Position numbers and translations under genes: made by a program. Below are positions 54,200-62,832 of a DNA stretch of 64,000 nucleotides, piece after piece. Under the pieces are notes generated by a model. That model saw nothing but the letters and a program-made list of their open reading frames with translations, searched no databases and was not told the origin of the DNA. The stretch's first letter is position 1, and each line of letters begins with the position of its first letter. Source of the DNA: Desulfuromonas versatilis (lineage in GTDB: Bacteria > Desulfobacterota > Desulfuromonadia > Desulfuromonadales > NIT-T3); contig NZ_AP024355.1 of the NCBI RefSeq assembly GCF_019704135.1, forward strand, positions 2,722,001 to 2,786,000. The letters are read 5' to 3'.

Positions 54200-56533
54200 T
54201 CAGTCCCGTTTCTTCAACCACTTCCTCTTTTTCGTTGTCTCTTCGGAGCCGTCGCCATAATACCCGTAGGAGCCATAGTACCCGTAGGAGCCGTAATAGG
54301 CCTCCTGCTTGCGGGTCTTGTCGTTGAGGACCATGCCGGCAAAGGGAGCGGAAACGGATTCGAGGACCTCCCGCAGCTGGCGGGCGGCCTTGAGGGGGAC
54401 CCGGCCGAGTTCCATCACCGCCACGACCAGATCGGCCATGGAACAGAGGATCTGGGTGTCGGTAACCAGCAGCGAAGGAGGCGCGTCGATTACGACGTGG
54501 TCGTAGATTTCCTTGAGTTCCCCAAGCAGTTGCCGCATCTGTTTGGAATCGAGAAGCTCGGCCGGGTTGGGCGGACTGGCCCCGGCGTTGATGAAGTCGA
54601 AATTTTCGATGCCGGCGTTGTGCAGGGCACCCTCGAAGTCGGCCTGCTTGGCCAGGATCTCGGTCAGGCCCGGGGTTTTCGGGGTGCCGAAGACTTCGTG
54701 CAGGGTAGCCTTGCGCAGGTCGCAGCCGAGCAGGATGACCCGGGCACCGGTCTGCGCGAGAATCACCGCCAGGTTGGAAGCGATGGTCGATTTGCCCTCC
54801 CCCGGGAAGGAACTGGTGACCAGAATCACTTTGTGGCTTTCATTGATCCTGCTGTAGTTGAGCGCGGTACGCAGGCTGCGGAAAGCCTCGGCGGCCGGCG
54901 ACTTGGGTTCGAGATGGGCCACCAGCGACCCCTTGCGGCCCTGCTGCTCGCCCTTTTTCCCTTCGATGTGGGGGATGGTGGCAAGAATTGGCTTGCCCAT
55001 GACGCGTTTGATGGCGTCGGGGTCCTTGAGGGTGTCGTCCATGTACTCCCGGAAAAAGGCCAGGCCGACCCCCAGCATCCCGCCGACGATGATGCCGAGC
55101 AAAAGGTTTTTCTTCTTCTGGGGCTTTACCGGCTTGTCGGGACTGACCGCGGGGTCAATGACGATGATGTTGCTGATGGTGGCGGCACGGGCGATGCGCG
55201 CCTCCTCGTGTTTCTGCAGCAAAAACGTGTAAATTTCGGCATTGACCGTGGCGAAGCGGGTCAAACGGGCCAGTTCCTGCTCGGCCTTGGGAAGCTTTTT
55301 CAGCTCTGCTTCGTAGCGGGCCATCTCGTCGCTCAGGGCAGCAATGCGCAGCGCCATGGCGTTACGGGAGGAAGTGAAGGTGCTCAGCAGTTTGCGCTGG
55401 ATGCCGGCGATCTGGTCCTGGATGGCCTGGGCCGCGGGATGGGCCGGGGTGACCTCGACCAACAGGCCACGTTTCTGCACCTCCAGGTCGGCGAGTTTCT
55501 TGGCCATTTCGGCAACCACGGGCTCGTCGGCCAGAACCGCCGGGGCATAGGTTTCACCCCGGGCCAGGGCCGTCTCGAGAGCTTCGATGGCGAACTCGGC
55601 CTGTTTTTTCCGCAGGCCGACCGCGCTGCGCTCCTTTTCGGCCTCGGTGAGCCGTTCGATCAGGGCCTCGGCTTCGCGGTCAAGGCGCACCACCCCGGTG
55701 CTGGTTTTGAACCCCTCGAGGCTCTGTTCGGCGGTGTCGAGCAGACCCCTCACCTCTTCGAGTTGCTGCTCGATGAACTCGACGGATTTGCGGGCCTCTT
55801 CGGTTTTCAGGGAGATGCTGCGATCCAGGTAAACCTGCGCCAGGGTATTGACCACGTCCCTTGCGAGCTCCGGATCGGTGTTGCGGTAGGAGAGTTTGAT
55901 GATGTTGGTCCCCTTGCCGACCTCCGAAGCACGAACCTCATCGCGAAGCGCGGTAACACTTTCGCTGAACGGAACCAGGGTAAGCCGGAAGCTGTCGCCG
56001 GATTCGCCCCGAATCCCCTTGAGCAGCAGGGACATGCCGTCCCCACGGGCCAGGGCTCCGTCTCTGCCGGTGGCGACCACCTTGCCCGCATCGTCCTTGA
56101 CCTCGAAACTGTCGGCGCCGGTCAGCACGACCTTGTAGTCGGGCTCCTCGGCCGAGGAGAGAAACTCGAGGATTTCGAACTCAAGCCCGTCGCTGCGCCG
56201 CTCTACGCTCCAGTTGAGATGAAGGCGGCCGACGACCTCCTCGGCGTTGGTGCGGGATTTGAGTATTTCGATTTCTGTTTCGATGGGGTTTTCGCGGGAG
56301 AGCCCGAGATCGGTGAGCAGCCCCCCCTTGACCTTTTCGTCCCGTACGTGCAGGGTTGCCGTAGCCTCGTAAACCGGCTTGACCAGCAGTGTGAACAGGG
56401 TCACGCCGAAGACCACCGCGAAAAACGCGACCAGGATGGTTTTTCTTCGCCGGCGCAGGACCGCGAGATAATCCTGCAGGTGAACTTCCTCGAACTCGGG
56501 GTGGACATACTGATCGGGCTTATGAGTATCCAT
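54200..56533 (-). CDS. wzc: Wzc-type polysaccharide chain-length protein / tyrosine autokinase
   Basis: 777 residues. Wzz domain with a first membrane helix near residue 30 (TILVAFFAVVFGVTLFTLL), a long periplasmic coiled coil, a second helix (NLLLGIIVGGMLGVGLAFF), then the BY-kinase domain: Walker A SSFPGEGKSTIASNLA, Walker B HVVIDAPPS. The A-prime motif reads LLGCDLRK, lacking the first Asp of the usual DxD. The C-terminal tail has ten Tyr in YYGSYG repeats, the autophosphorylation cluster. Works with Wza and the PHP phosphatase. Confidence 0.95.
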   Translation of the reverse strand: MDTHKPDQYVHPEFEEVHLQDYLAVLRRRRKTILVAFFAVVFGVTLFTLLVKPVYEATATLHVRDEKVKGGLLTDLGLSRENPIETEIEILKSRTNAEEVVGRLHLNWSVERRSDGLEFEILEFLSSAEEPDYKVVLTGADSFEVKDDAGKVVATGRDGALARGDGMSLLLKGIRGESGDSFRLTLVPFSESVTALRDEVRASEVGKGTNIIKLSYRNTDPELARDVVNTLAQVYLDRSISLKTEEARKSVEFIEQQLEEVRGLLDTAEQSLEGFKTSTGVVRLDREAEALIERLTEAEKERSAVGLRKKQAEFAIEALETALARGETYAPAVLADEPVVAEMAKKLADLEVQKRGLLVEVTPAHPAAQAIQDQIAGIQRKLLSTFTSSRNAMALRIAALSDEMARYEAELKKLPKAEQELARLTRFATVNAEIYTFLLQKHEEARIARAATISNIIVIDPAVSPDKPVKPQKKKNLLLGIIVGGMLGVGLAFFREYMDDTLKDPDAIKRVMGKPILATIPHIEGKKGEQQGRKGSLVAHLEPKSPAAEAFRSLRTALNYSRINESHKVILVTSSFPGEGKSTIASNLAVILAQTGARVILLGCDLRKATLHEVFGTPKTPGLTEILAKQADFEGALHNAGIENFDFINAGASPPNPAELLDSKQMRQLLGELKEIYDHVVIDAPPSLLVTDTQILCSMADLVVAVMELGRVPLKAARQLREVLESVSAPFAGMVLNDKTRKQEAYYGSYGYYGSYGYYGDGSEETTKKRKWLKKRD
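54257..54303 (-). repeat. 18-bp tandem repeat coding the Wzc Tyr tail
   Basis: About 2.6 copies of an 18-bp unit (TAYTAYGGCTCCTACGGG) encoding YYGSYG. Synonymous T/C changes between units show they are not very recent copies. Confidence 0.7.
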
Positions 56534-56595
56534 CGAATGCCTGGTCACAAAAGAAAGGTTGAAAAGAATTGTCCCGACTTGTCAGCCGATTCGCG

Positions 56596-57648
56596 TTATT
56601 CCTCGGTCAGAAACTTGATCTGGACGAAAGGCTGCAGCACAGCACTGATCGCCTGGAGGGAAGGCAGGATCTCCTGGATCGCCTGGTTCCAGTTCCCCAC
56701 CGCGCTGCGCGGCAAATAGACGATGTCCCCCTCCACAAGGGGGAATGGCAGGCTGTCTCCCTCCAGGGTCTTTTTCAGGTCGAGAACCAGCAGTTGACCG
56801 CGGGTCGCCGACAGGGAGCGAATAATCCGCACGAACCGTTGGTTGCCTCCGGTTTCGTCGAGCCCGGCGCTGGCAAGGGCCTGGACCAGGTTCAACTGGC
56901 CGTTGGGCATGGGCACGGGGCCGGTTTTCTTGACGGCGCCGAAAACGAAAACATTCTGATTGCGGTCATCGGGTACGAAAATCGTATCTCCTGCCTGCAG
57001 CAGGACGTTCTGCTCTCCGGCGCCGTCACGGAGCAGGTGATAGATATCCACTGGCAGGGTCTGCTGGCCACGAATGAGGCGCGCACTGCGCAGATTGGCG
57101 GTATCGAGAAGCCCGCCACCGAGGGCCAACCCCTCAAGCAGGGAATAGGAGCGATCCATGTAATAGGTTCCGGGCACCCGGAACTGTCCAAGCAGGTTGA
57201 CGCCCTGGCTTTTGAACTCCGCCACCTCCACCACGACCCAGGGGTCATTGAGGTACAGGGCAAAGACCTGTTCGAGATTCGTCTGGATTTCGCTCAGGGT
57301 CAGGCCGGCTACTGGCACGGTGCCGACCAGGGGCAGGCGGATATTGCCGTTGCCATCGACACGGCTGCCGACAACCTTGGTGTTGCCGGTCAGTTGCGGA
57401 CTGCCCAGTTCGGCGCGGCCATTGACGTTAATGAACAGCGAATCCCCCGGGCCGACGCGGTATTCCCGGGAGCCCTCTGTTTCGCGTCGCAGGGGGGCGA
57501 CTTCCACCGCCTCCTGCTCGACAACGGGGGAATCGACGACCTCCTTGACGGTCCCGGCAGGCAGGTCGACGTAAGAAGAACAGCCGAAAAGTTGACCAAG
57601 AGTCAAAAAAAGCGCCAAGGCCAGAAGTCTATGCCGAGCATGTAACAT
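56596..57648 (-). CDS. wza: Wza-like polysaccharide export lipoprotein
   Basis: 350 residues. Lipoprotein signal with lipobox LFGC. A poly_export domain (YRVGPGDSLFINVNGRAELG, VDGNGNIRLPLVGTVPVAGL, DPWVVVEVAEFKSQ) is followed by SLBB-type repeats (VNLLGQFRVPGTYY; VFVFGAVKKTGPVPM). Forms the outer-membrane channel for the polymer. First gene after the block's promoter and leader. Confidence 0.93.
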   Translation of the reverse strand: MLHARHRLLALALFLTLGQLFGCSSYVDLPAGTVKEVVDSPVVEQEAVEVAPLRRETEGSREYRVGPGDSLFINVNGRAELGSPQLTGNTKVVGSRVDGNGNIRLPLVGTVPVAGLTLSEIQTNLEQVFALYLNDPWVVVEVAEFKSQGVNLLGQFRVPGTYYMDRSYSLLEGLALGGGLLDTANLRSARLIRGQQTLPVDIYHLLRDGAGEQNVLLQAGDTIFVPDDRNQNVFVFGAVKKTGPVPMPNGQLNLVQALASAGLDETGGNQRFVRIIRSLSATRGQLLVLDLKKTLEGDSLPFPLVEGDIVYLPRSAVGNWNQAIQEILPSLQAISAVLQPFVQIKFLTEE

Positions 57649-57910
57649 TTTCGGAAATCCTCGTTATGACTGGTGAAGCTGAGCAATTGCGAAGGCCCCA
57701 GAAACGCCGGGGCCGCACCGAGGGATCAACCTGCACGGACCGTGCCTTTCGGGCAGGCAGAGAGAGAGGGGGGGGGTGCTGCCGTTTCCCGACACAATAC
57801 CCGGGAATACGCCCTCCGTCCGGAGAGAACAGCCCAAGCCCTGGGGACAGACCTGGTCACCGATCCCCGACAACAATTCCAACCCATGAATTTAAAAGAG
57901 ATTTTTCAAC
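57649..57910 (-). promoter_or_regulatory. Long structured leader of the wza transcript
   Basis: About 260 bases of RNA would precede the wza start. It contains strong hairpins: GCACGG/CCGTGC (about 57733-57745) and GGCCCC/CCGGGGCC (about 57693-57713). No T run follows them, and no ops/JUMPstart or c-di-GMP riboswitch consensus was found. It may serve attenuation or RNA stability. Confidence 0.45.
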
Positions 57911-57915
57911 ACATG

Positions 57916-57944
57916 GTTATAGCAGAACCGGCAGATAATTGCAA
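57916..57944 (-). promoter_or_regulatory. Sigma-70-type promoter of the polysaccharide block
   Basis: On the minus strand TTGCAA (57939-57944), 17 bp, TATAAC (57916-57921). Good match and the only convincing promoter upstream of wza. Confidence 0.65.
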
Positions 57945-57961
57945 CGCATTATTAACCGACT

Positions 57962-57973
57962 GGAATATATTCC
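57962..57973. promoter_or_regulatory. Perfect 12-bp palindrome upstream of the wza promoter
   Basis: GGAATATATTCC, about 18 bp upstream of the -35. Possible activator or repressor site; the cognate protein is unknown. Confidence 0.4.
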
Positions 57974-57979
57974 CCGAAT

Positions 57980-59095
57980 CTAGTTAATGTCCCAGGTGCC
58001 GCTTAAGCCAAGGCGGGCAACCCCGTAGTCGTTATCGAAGGAACTTTGCGACTGCCGATTATAGGTAAAGGGGATCACGCCGTTGAACTGTCGCCGATAA
58101 TAGGTTCCTCCCAGATGGAGGGCCAGGGTGTCGGTGAGAAAATAGCTCAACTCCGCACTGAGGATATGGTTGTCGTCAAAGTCGCTGAGATCATCACTAC
58201 GGCTCAGTCGAATATAGCTGTAATCCAGGTTACCGAGCAGCCCCAGGGGCAGCGCGGCCTGCATGTCGAATCCGCCTTTCCAGTAATGCTCGTCCCGGTC
58301 TTCATCGACGGGGAACACCTCGGCCAGGGGACGGATTTCCTCGGGCAGAAGTTCGGGAAGATTACTGTCGAGTTCGGTGCGCACTGAGGTGGCGCCGTAT
58401 TCGACATACAGGTTGGGCCAGAAATTTCCCAACCGGCTGCCCAGCGTCAGGCGCAGAAAGGCGGTCACATCCTGCATGTCCCGGAGCGCGACCTCCAGGC
58501 GGGGATTGCCGGCCTTGGGCACCGACAGCACGGTGCTGCCGTCACTGAACTGGTATTCGGAATCGGTTTCCCGAACCGAGAAGTCGGGGTCGACCTGCTT
58601 GACCCAGGCGTTGATGTGGCTGATGTTGGTGAAGCTCTCGTCGTTGGACTTGTTGATCCGCACTCCGGCATCAAGCACCAGCAGGGGCTCCTTTCCGGGC
58701 CCATTGCCAAGCAGTCCCTGGCGAACGGAGGCCTCCGCCGTATGGAACTGGACATCCACCACGCCCAGTTCAAGGTCGCGGTAGGAATATTCAAAATGGA
58801 GATTGGTTTCCGGAAACAGACCGTAGTTGACCAGCAGCCGCCCCCCGTAGAGATCCCCCAGGGACGGGCTTCTCACCTCCGGGTCCAGGGTCGACACGGC
58901 CGACCCGCGGAAATTAAAGACGTCCAGAGTCCCATTCATCAGCAGGTAGTCGGCCGAGATTTCCAGTCCGCCACGACCCAAAAAAAAGCTGCCAGGGTAG
59001 TCCCTGAGCAGCCAGGCCTCGTTCGCCCTGGCCGGCACTGCCGCCGCAAGCCCGACAAGGAAAGCCACCACCGCCAGCCCTACCCTGCCCTTCAT
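57980..59095 (-). CDS. Predicted outer membrane beta-barrel protein
   Basis: 371 residues from the ATG at 59095 (GGAGGGAGA upstream). Signal peptide ending VPARA. The rest alternates amphipathic strands (GLEISADYLLMNG, TNLHFEYSYRDLELG, GNLDYSYIRLS, SAELSYFLTDTLALHLGGTY) and ends in Trp-x-Ile-Asn, consistent with a barrel of 12 or more strands. It lies upstream of wza and may help polymer secretion or modification, as such barrels do in synthase-independent systems; that role is inference. Confidence 0.8.
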   Translation of the reverse strand: MKGRVGLAVVAFLVGLAAAVPARANEAWLLRDYPGSFFLGRGGLEISADYLLMNGTLDVFNFRGSAVSTLDPEVRSPSLGDLYGGRLLVNYGLFPETNLHFEYSYRDLELGVVDVQFHTAEASVRQGLLGNGPGKEPLLVLDAGVRINKSNDESFTNISHINAWVKQVDPDFSVRETDSEYQFSDGSTVLSVPKAGNPRLEVALRDMQDVTAFLRLTLGSRLGNFWPNLYVEYGATSVRTELDSNLPELLPEEIRPLAEVFPVDEDRDEHYWKGGFDMQAALPLGLLGNLDYSYIRLSRSDDLSDFDDNHILSAELSYFLTDTLALHLGGTYYRRQFNGVIPFTYNRQSQSSFDNDYGVARLGLSGTWDIN

Positions 59096-59230
59096 GCAAT
59101 CTCCCTCCCGCTCGAATTCCAAAGGTTTCTGCAGCCTGCAACTCATGCAGCTGCAACGATACCAGAGTTCGAAGGGATTACCACCGAATGGCTTAAAACT
59201 TTCTCATGACGGACACCTTCGAGCAGGAGG

Positions 59231-60205
59231 TCATGCCTTGCGTATGCGTGGGTCGGCCAGGGCATAGCTGATGTCGGCCAGCAGATTGCCCACCAAGGTG
59301 AGAACCGCGCCGATCACCAGAACCCCCATGATCAGTGGGTAGTCGCGCATCATGACGCCGTCATAGAAGAGCTTGCCCATACCTGGAATGGCGAAAATGG
59401 TTTCGAAAATGACGCTGCCGCCGATAAGCCCGGGGACCGACAGGCCGAGAATGGTAATGACCGGAAGCAGCGCGTTGCGCAAGGCGTGGCGGTAGATCAC
59501 CGCCCTCTCGGAAAGGCCCTTGGCGCGGGCAGTGAGAATATAATCCTGCCTTATGACCTCGAGCATGTTGGATCTCATGTAGCGCGAAAACCCGGCCAGG
59601 CCCCCGAATGCGGAGACGAAAACCGGCAGGACCAGATGATGGATGCGGTCCCAGACCTGTTCGATCCAGCCGAGATATTCGTAGCCGAGGGACTTGACCC
59701 CGGCTATGGGAAACAGCCCCAGCCGCACGCCCAGATAGTCCATCAGCAGCAGGGCCAGCCAGAAGGAAGGTGTGGCGAAGCCGATGAAGACGAAAATGGT
59801 GGTGCCGCGGTCGAAGGCCGAGTTGCGCCGGGTGGCGGAAATTATTCCCAACGGCACCGCCACCGCCAGAATCAGGGCGATGGACAGGACGTTGATGAGT
59901 ATGGTGATCGGCAGCCGTTCGACAATCTTTTCGAAAACCGGCCGACGGTCCTGAGCAAAGGAGTCGCCAAAGTCCAACTGCACCAGGCGACCCAGCCACT
60001 TGCCGTACTGCACCAGCAGCGGCTTGTCCAGATCGTACTGCGCCCGCAGCCGCTGCTGCAGTTCTACGCTTGCCTCAGGGTTGAGCTGGGTCTGCATGTC
60101 CGTCGGCTCCCCGGGCGCAAGATGAATGACCAGGAAGGAGATCAGGGTGATTCCCAGCAGCAGCGGTATCATGAGAATGCAGCGTTTCAGTATGTAGCGA
60201 AGCAT
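59231..60205 (-). CDS. dppB: Peptide-type ABC transporter permease, DppB/OppB
   Basis: 324 residues. DppB form: short N-terminus [19 protein letters not shown], six helices, the EAA loop ([20 protein letters not shown]) and the end [11 protein letters not shown]. It follows the binding protein by about 110 bp. The natural next gene, dppC, is missing here and is found at 39179-40030. Confidence 0.94.
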   Translation of the reverse strand: MLRYILKRCILMIPLLLGITLISFLVIHLAPGEPTDMQTQLNPEASVELQQRLRAQYDLDKPLLVQYGKWLGRLVQLDFGDSFAQDRRPVFEKIVERLPITILINVLSIALILAVAVPLGIISATRRNSAFDRGTTIFVFIGFATPSFWLALLLMDYLGVRLGLFPIAGVKSLGYEYLGWIEQVWDRIHHLVLPVFVSAFGGLAGFSRYMRSNMLEVIRQDYILTARAKGLSERAVIYRHALRNALLPVITILGLSVPGLIGGSVIFETIFAIPGMGKLFYDGVMMRDYPLIMGVLVIGAVLTLVGNLLADISYALADPRIRKA

Positions 60206-60313
60206 GAGGGCCCTTCTTCCGAATCCTGGATCAGCTGCCTGGCTGGAGTTTGTGGAGCACCGCGCGGCGCATTGGGGTCACCGGGGCGCCCTGCCTTTTC
60301 CGGGCCCGGGTCA

Positions 60314-61936
60314 TTACCTGGTGTACTTCTGCTCGTCCCGGGGTACGTACCACCTTATGAAATTGTGCATGATGCCGGCCGGAGCGGGTTCAATCCCGCG
60401 AAACCGGGAGGCCACCACCGGCAGCGCGTCGGGGACGTAGAGAAAGCAGTAAGGCTGCTCCTCGGCCAGAATCTCCTGGAAGCGGTCGTAGATCTTCTTG
60501 CGCTCTGCCTGATCCAGGGTGCGCCGGCCGCGGTCCAGCAGGTCGTCAACTTCGGGGTTCTGGTAATTGATGAAATTGAGCTCCCCAAGCTTGGTTTTGC
60601 TGCCGTGCCAGACGTTGTATCCGTCAGGATCCGGCGGGATGGTCCAGCCGAGGATGGTGGCGTCGAAGTTGCCCGGGTTGATGAACTCCTTCAGGAAGGA
60701 TGCCCACTCGATGACCCGCAGCTTGACGTCGACCCCCACCTCCTTGAAGCGGCGCTGAATGATCTCCCCGGTTTTGATCCGCTGGTCGTTTCCCTGATTG
60801 GTGACGATGGTGAATGCCAGGGGTTTCCCTTCACGGTCGAGGACGCCGTCCCCGTCGCTGTCCCTCCATCCGGCCTCGGCCAGCAGTTTCCGGGCACGTT
60901 CGGGGTCGTAGGGGTAGCGCGCCACGTTGGGGTTGTGGGGCCAGGTCTGCGGTTTGTAGGGCCCGGTGGCCACCTGCCCGAGCCCCAGCAGCACCCCGTC
61001 GATCAGCTCCTGTTTGTTGATGGCAAAGCCGAGGGCCTGGCGCACCCGGACATCCTGGAACAGGGGGCGGCGCAGGTTGTAGCCGAGGTAGGTGTAGCTG
61101 GAGGCCGGGTAGCGGTACTTTTTGAAGCGGCGGTTGAAGGCCAGGGTGTCGGTCTGGGTGGAGTACTGGATCGGGTTCAGCCCCATGTGGTCGAGCCCGC
61201 CCGACTGCAGCTCGAGAAACATGGTCGACTGGTCGGGGATGATCCGGTAGACCACCCGCTTGATATAGGGAGTCCCCTCGAAATAGTCGGGGTTGGCCTC
61301 GAGGACGATCTTCTCCCCCGGGACCCATTCGGCAAACCGGAAGGGCCCGGTTCCGACGGGTTTGCGCGACAGGGGACTCTTGGTGATTTCGGTTCCCTCC
61401 AGCAGGTGCTTGGGCAGCACCTGCATCGCCCAGCTGATCAAGGCGGTGGCCAGGGGCTGTTCGTAGGTCACCTGGAAGGTGTAGGGATCAGGGGCTTCGG
61501 CCTTCTTGACCAGCAGGTAGCGCTCGGCATAGGCGGTCGGCGTATTGGGGTCGACATACAGCTGGTAGGTGTAGAGCACGTCCGCGGAAGTGAAGGGCGT
61601 GCCGTCGTGCCACCTGACCCCCTTGCGCAGATGGAAGGTGAAGGTCAGGTTGTCCGGGGAGATGTCCCAGGACTCGGCCAGTTCGCCTTCGATATTGAAC
61701 TCCTTGTCGTAGCGGACCAGGCCGTTGTAAACCAGCCCGTTGATATCCGAGGAGGCCGAATCCGAAGCCAGGACCGGCAGCAGGTTGCTGGCGTCGCCGA
61801 TGGACCCCATGATGAGGGTGTCACCAAAGGCAGGCGGCCCGGCGCTTTCACCGGTCACCGGGGCTGCCTCCTGCCGCTCGCAGGCGCTCAGCGCCAGGAG
61901 CGCGGCCAGAATCAAGAAGATCTTTGGAAAACGCAT
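60314..61936 (-). CDS. Peptide-binding lipoprotein of an ABC transporter (SBP family 5)
   Basis: 540 residues. Lipobox LSAC; the family 5 pattern is clear: LAESWDISPDNLTFTFHLRK then GVRWHDGTPFTSADVLYTYQ, PVGTGPFRF and YNLRRPLFQDVRVRQALGFA. Binds oligopeptides or related solutes in the periplasm and feeds DppB/DppC. No ATPase genes (DppD, DppF) are in the window. Confidence 0.94.
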   Translation of the reverse strand: MRFPKIFLILAALLALSACERQEAAPVTGESAGPPAFGDTLIMGSIGDASNLLPVLASDSASSDINGLVYNGLVRYDKEFNIEGELAESWDISPDNLTFTFHLRKGVRWHDGTPFTSADVLYTYQLYVDPNTPTAYAERYLLVKKAEAPDPYTFQVTYEQPLATALISWAMQVLPKHLLEGTEITKSPLSRKPVGTGPFRFAEWVPGEKIVLEANPDYFEGTPYIKRVVYRIIPDQSTMFLELQSGGLDHMGLNPIQYSTQTDTLAFNRRFKKYRYPASSYTYLGYNLRRPLFQDVRVRQALGFAINKQELIDGVLLGLGQVATGPYKPQTWPHNPNVARYPYDPERARKLLAEAGWRDSDGDGVLDREGKPLAFTIVTNQGNDQRIKTGEIIQRRFKEVGVDVKLRVIEWASFLKEFINPGNFDATILGWTIPPDPDGYNVWHGSKTKLGELNFINYQNPEVDDLLDRGRRTLDQAERKKIYDRFQEILAEEQPYCFLYVPDALPVVASRFRGIEPAPAGIMHNFIRWYVPRDEQKYTR

Positions 61937-61980
61937 GAATAGTCCTTTAACCGCAGAGCAGGATGGTCGGTTGCCCGGGC

Positions 61981-62832
61981 TCAGGGGATGCTCCGGACCC
62001 TGTACCCCGGCGGCGGCGAGAGGGCGAAGCGCTCCGCGGGAATTTCCACATTGGTCTGCACTTCGGAAAAGGCCAGGGTCGCCACGACCTGCTGGGAGGG
62101 AACCTCCAGGCTGGCCTGGGACGGAAACTCCCCGCCGGGTTCGGCAAATCCCCCGTAGCGGATGCGCAGCATCAGCTCCTCGTCCCGGTAATAGACCGCC
62201 TCGACCAGGCGCAGCTCCCTGTCGAAACCGAGTTGCTGGCGGCGCCCTTCCCCATCTGCCAGTTCAAGCAGATACCCCCCTTCGGGGCGAAATTCCATGC
62301 GCCGCTGGTCATGCCCGATGACCGGCGCCTGGTAGAGCAGGATGTGGACCAGGTCGGCCAACCGCAGAGGCATGCGGATAAATCGCTGCAGGTTCCCTGG
62401 CGACGGCTCACCCCGGTAGAATTCACCCTCCCCGGGCACCAGAACCGACATTTCCACCCCGTCGGTGGCGAGCAGCAAGACCGGCTGCCCGAACCCGAAG
62501 GGGTTGAGGGTTTCTGCCCGCAGCCGATCGGGCTTCTGGGCGAATATCACCTGGGTCGCCGACAGGGAGCGTTCCCCGGCCTCCACCCGCACCTTGGCGA
62601 GCCCCTGCAGGGAATGGTAAGCCAGGCCAAAGTGTTGCAGCCTCTCCATCAGTACCCGCTCCATCTCCGGGGGGACGGGGGCAACCGAGGGCGGCGGAGC
62701 CAGCCGCGGCGCACAGGCCGACAGCAGCAGCCAGGCGAGGACACCCAGAGCGACGAGTCTCGAGAGTGGGGCGCGGACCGGCTGGACGATGAAATCTGCG
62801 GCCCGAAGAACCAGATCGTTCCGCGGGCTCAT
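61981..62832 (-). CDS. DUF4292-type lipoprotein
   Basis: 283 residues. Signal with lipobox LLSAC after a longer basic leader. The body (LQGLAKVRVEAGERSLSATQ, LRAETLNPFGFGQPVLLLAT, DGVEMSVLVPGEGEFYRGEP) has the concave beta fold of LolA/LolB-like proteins and best fits DUF4292. It may handle lipids or lipoproteins at the outer membrane. The start overlaps the TPR gene stop by 4 bp. Confidence 0.8.
   Translation of the reverse strand: MSPRNDLVLRAADFIVQPVRAPLSRLVALGVLAWLLLSACAPRLAPPPSVAPVPPEMERVLMERLQHFGLAYHSLQGLAKVRVEAGERSLSATQVIFAQKPDRLRAETLNPFGFGQPVLLLATDGVEMSVLVPGEGEFYRGEPSPGNLQRFIRMPLRLADLVHILLYQAPVIGHDQRRMEFRPEGGYLLELADGEGRRQQLGFDRELRLVEAVYYRDEELMLRIRYGGFAEPGGEFPSQASLEVPSQQVVATLAFSEVQTNVEIPAERFALSPPPGYRVRSIP

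Noticed and set aside
54065-56719. An 884-codon plus-strand frame across wzc
   Set aside because: Antisense shadow of wzc with no domain, no ribosome site and biased composition.
57649-57915. c-di-GMP riboswitch or ops/JUMPstart element in the wza leader
   Set aside because: None of the conserved core words of either element was found in the leader.
59486-61942. An 818-codon plus-strand frame across dppB and the binding protein
   Set aside because: Antisense shadow; it spans two real genes and the gap between them.
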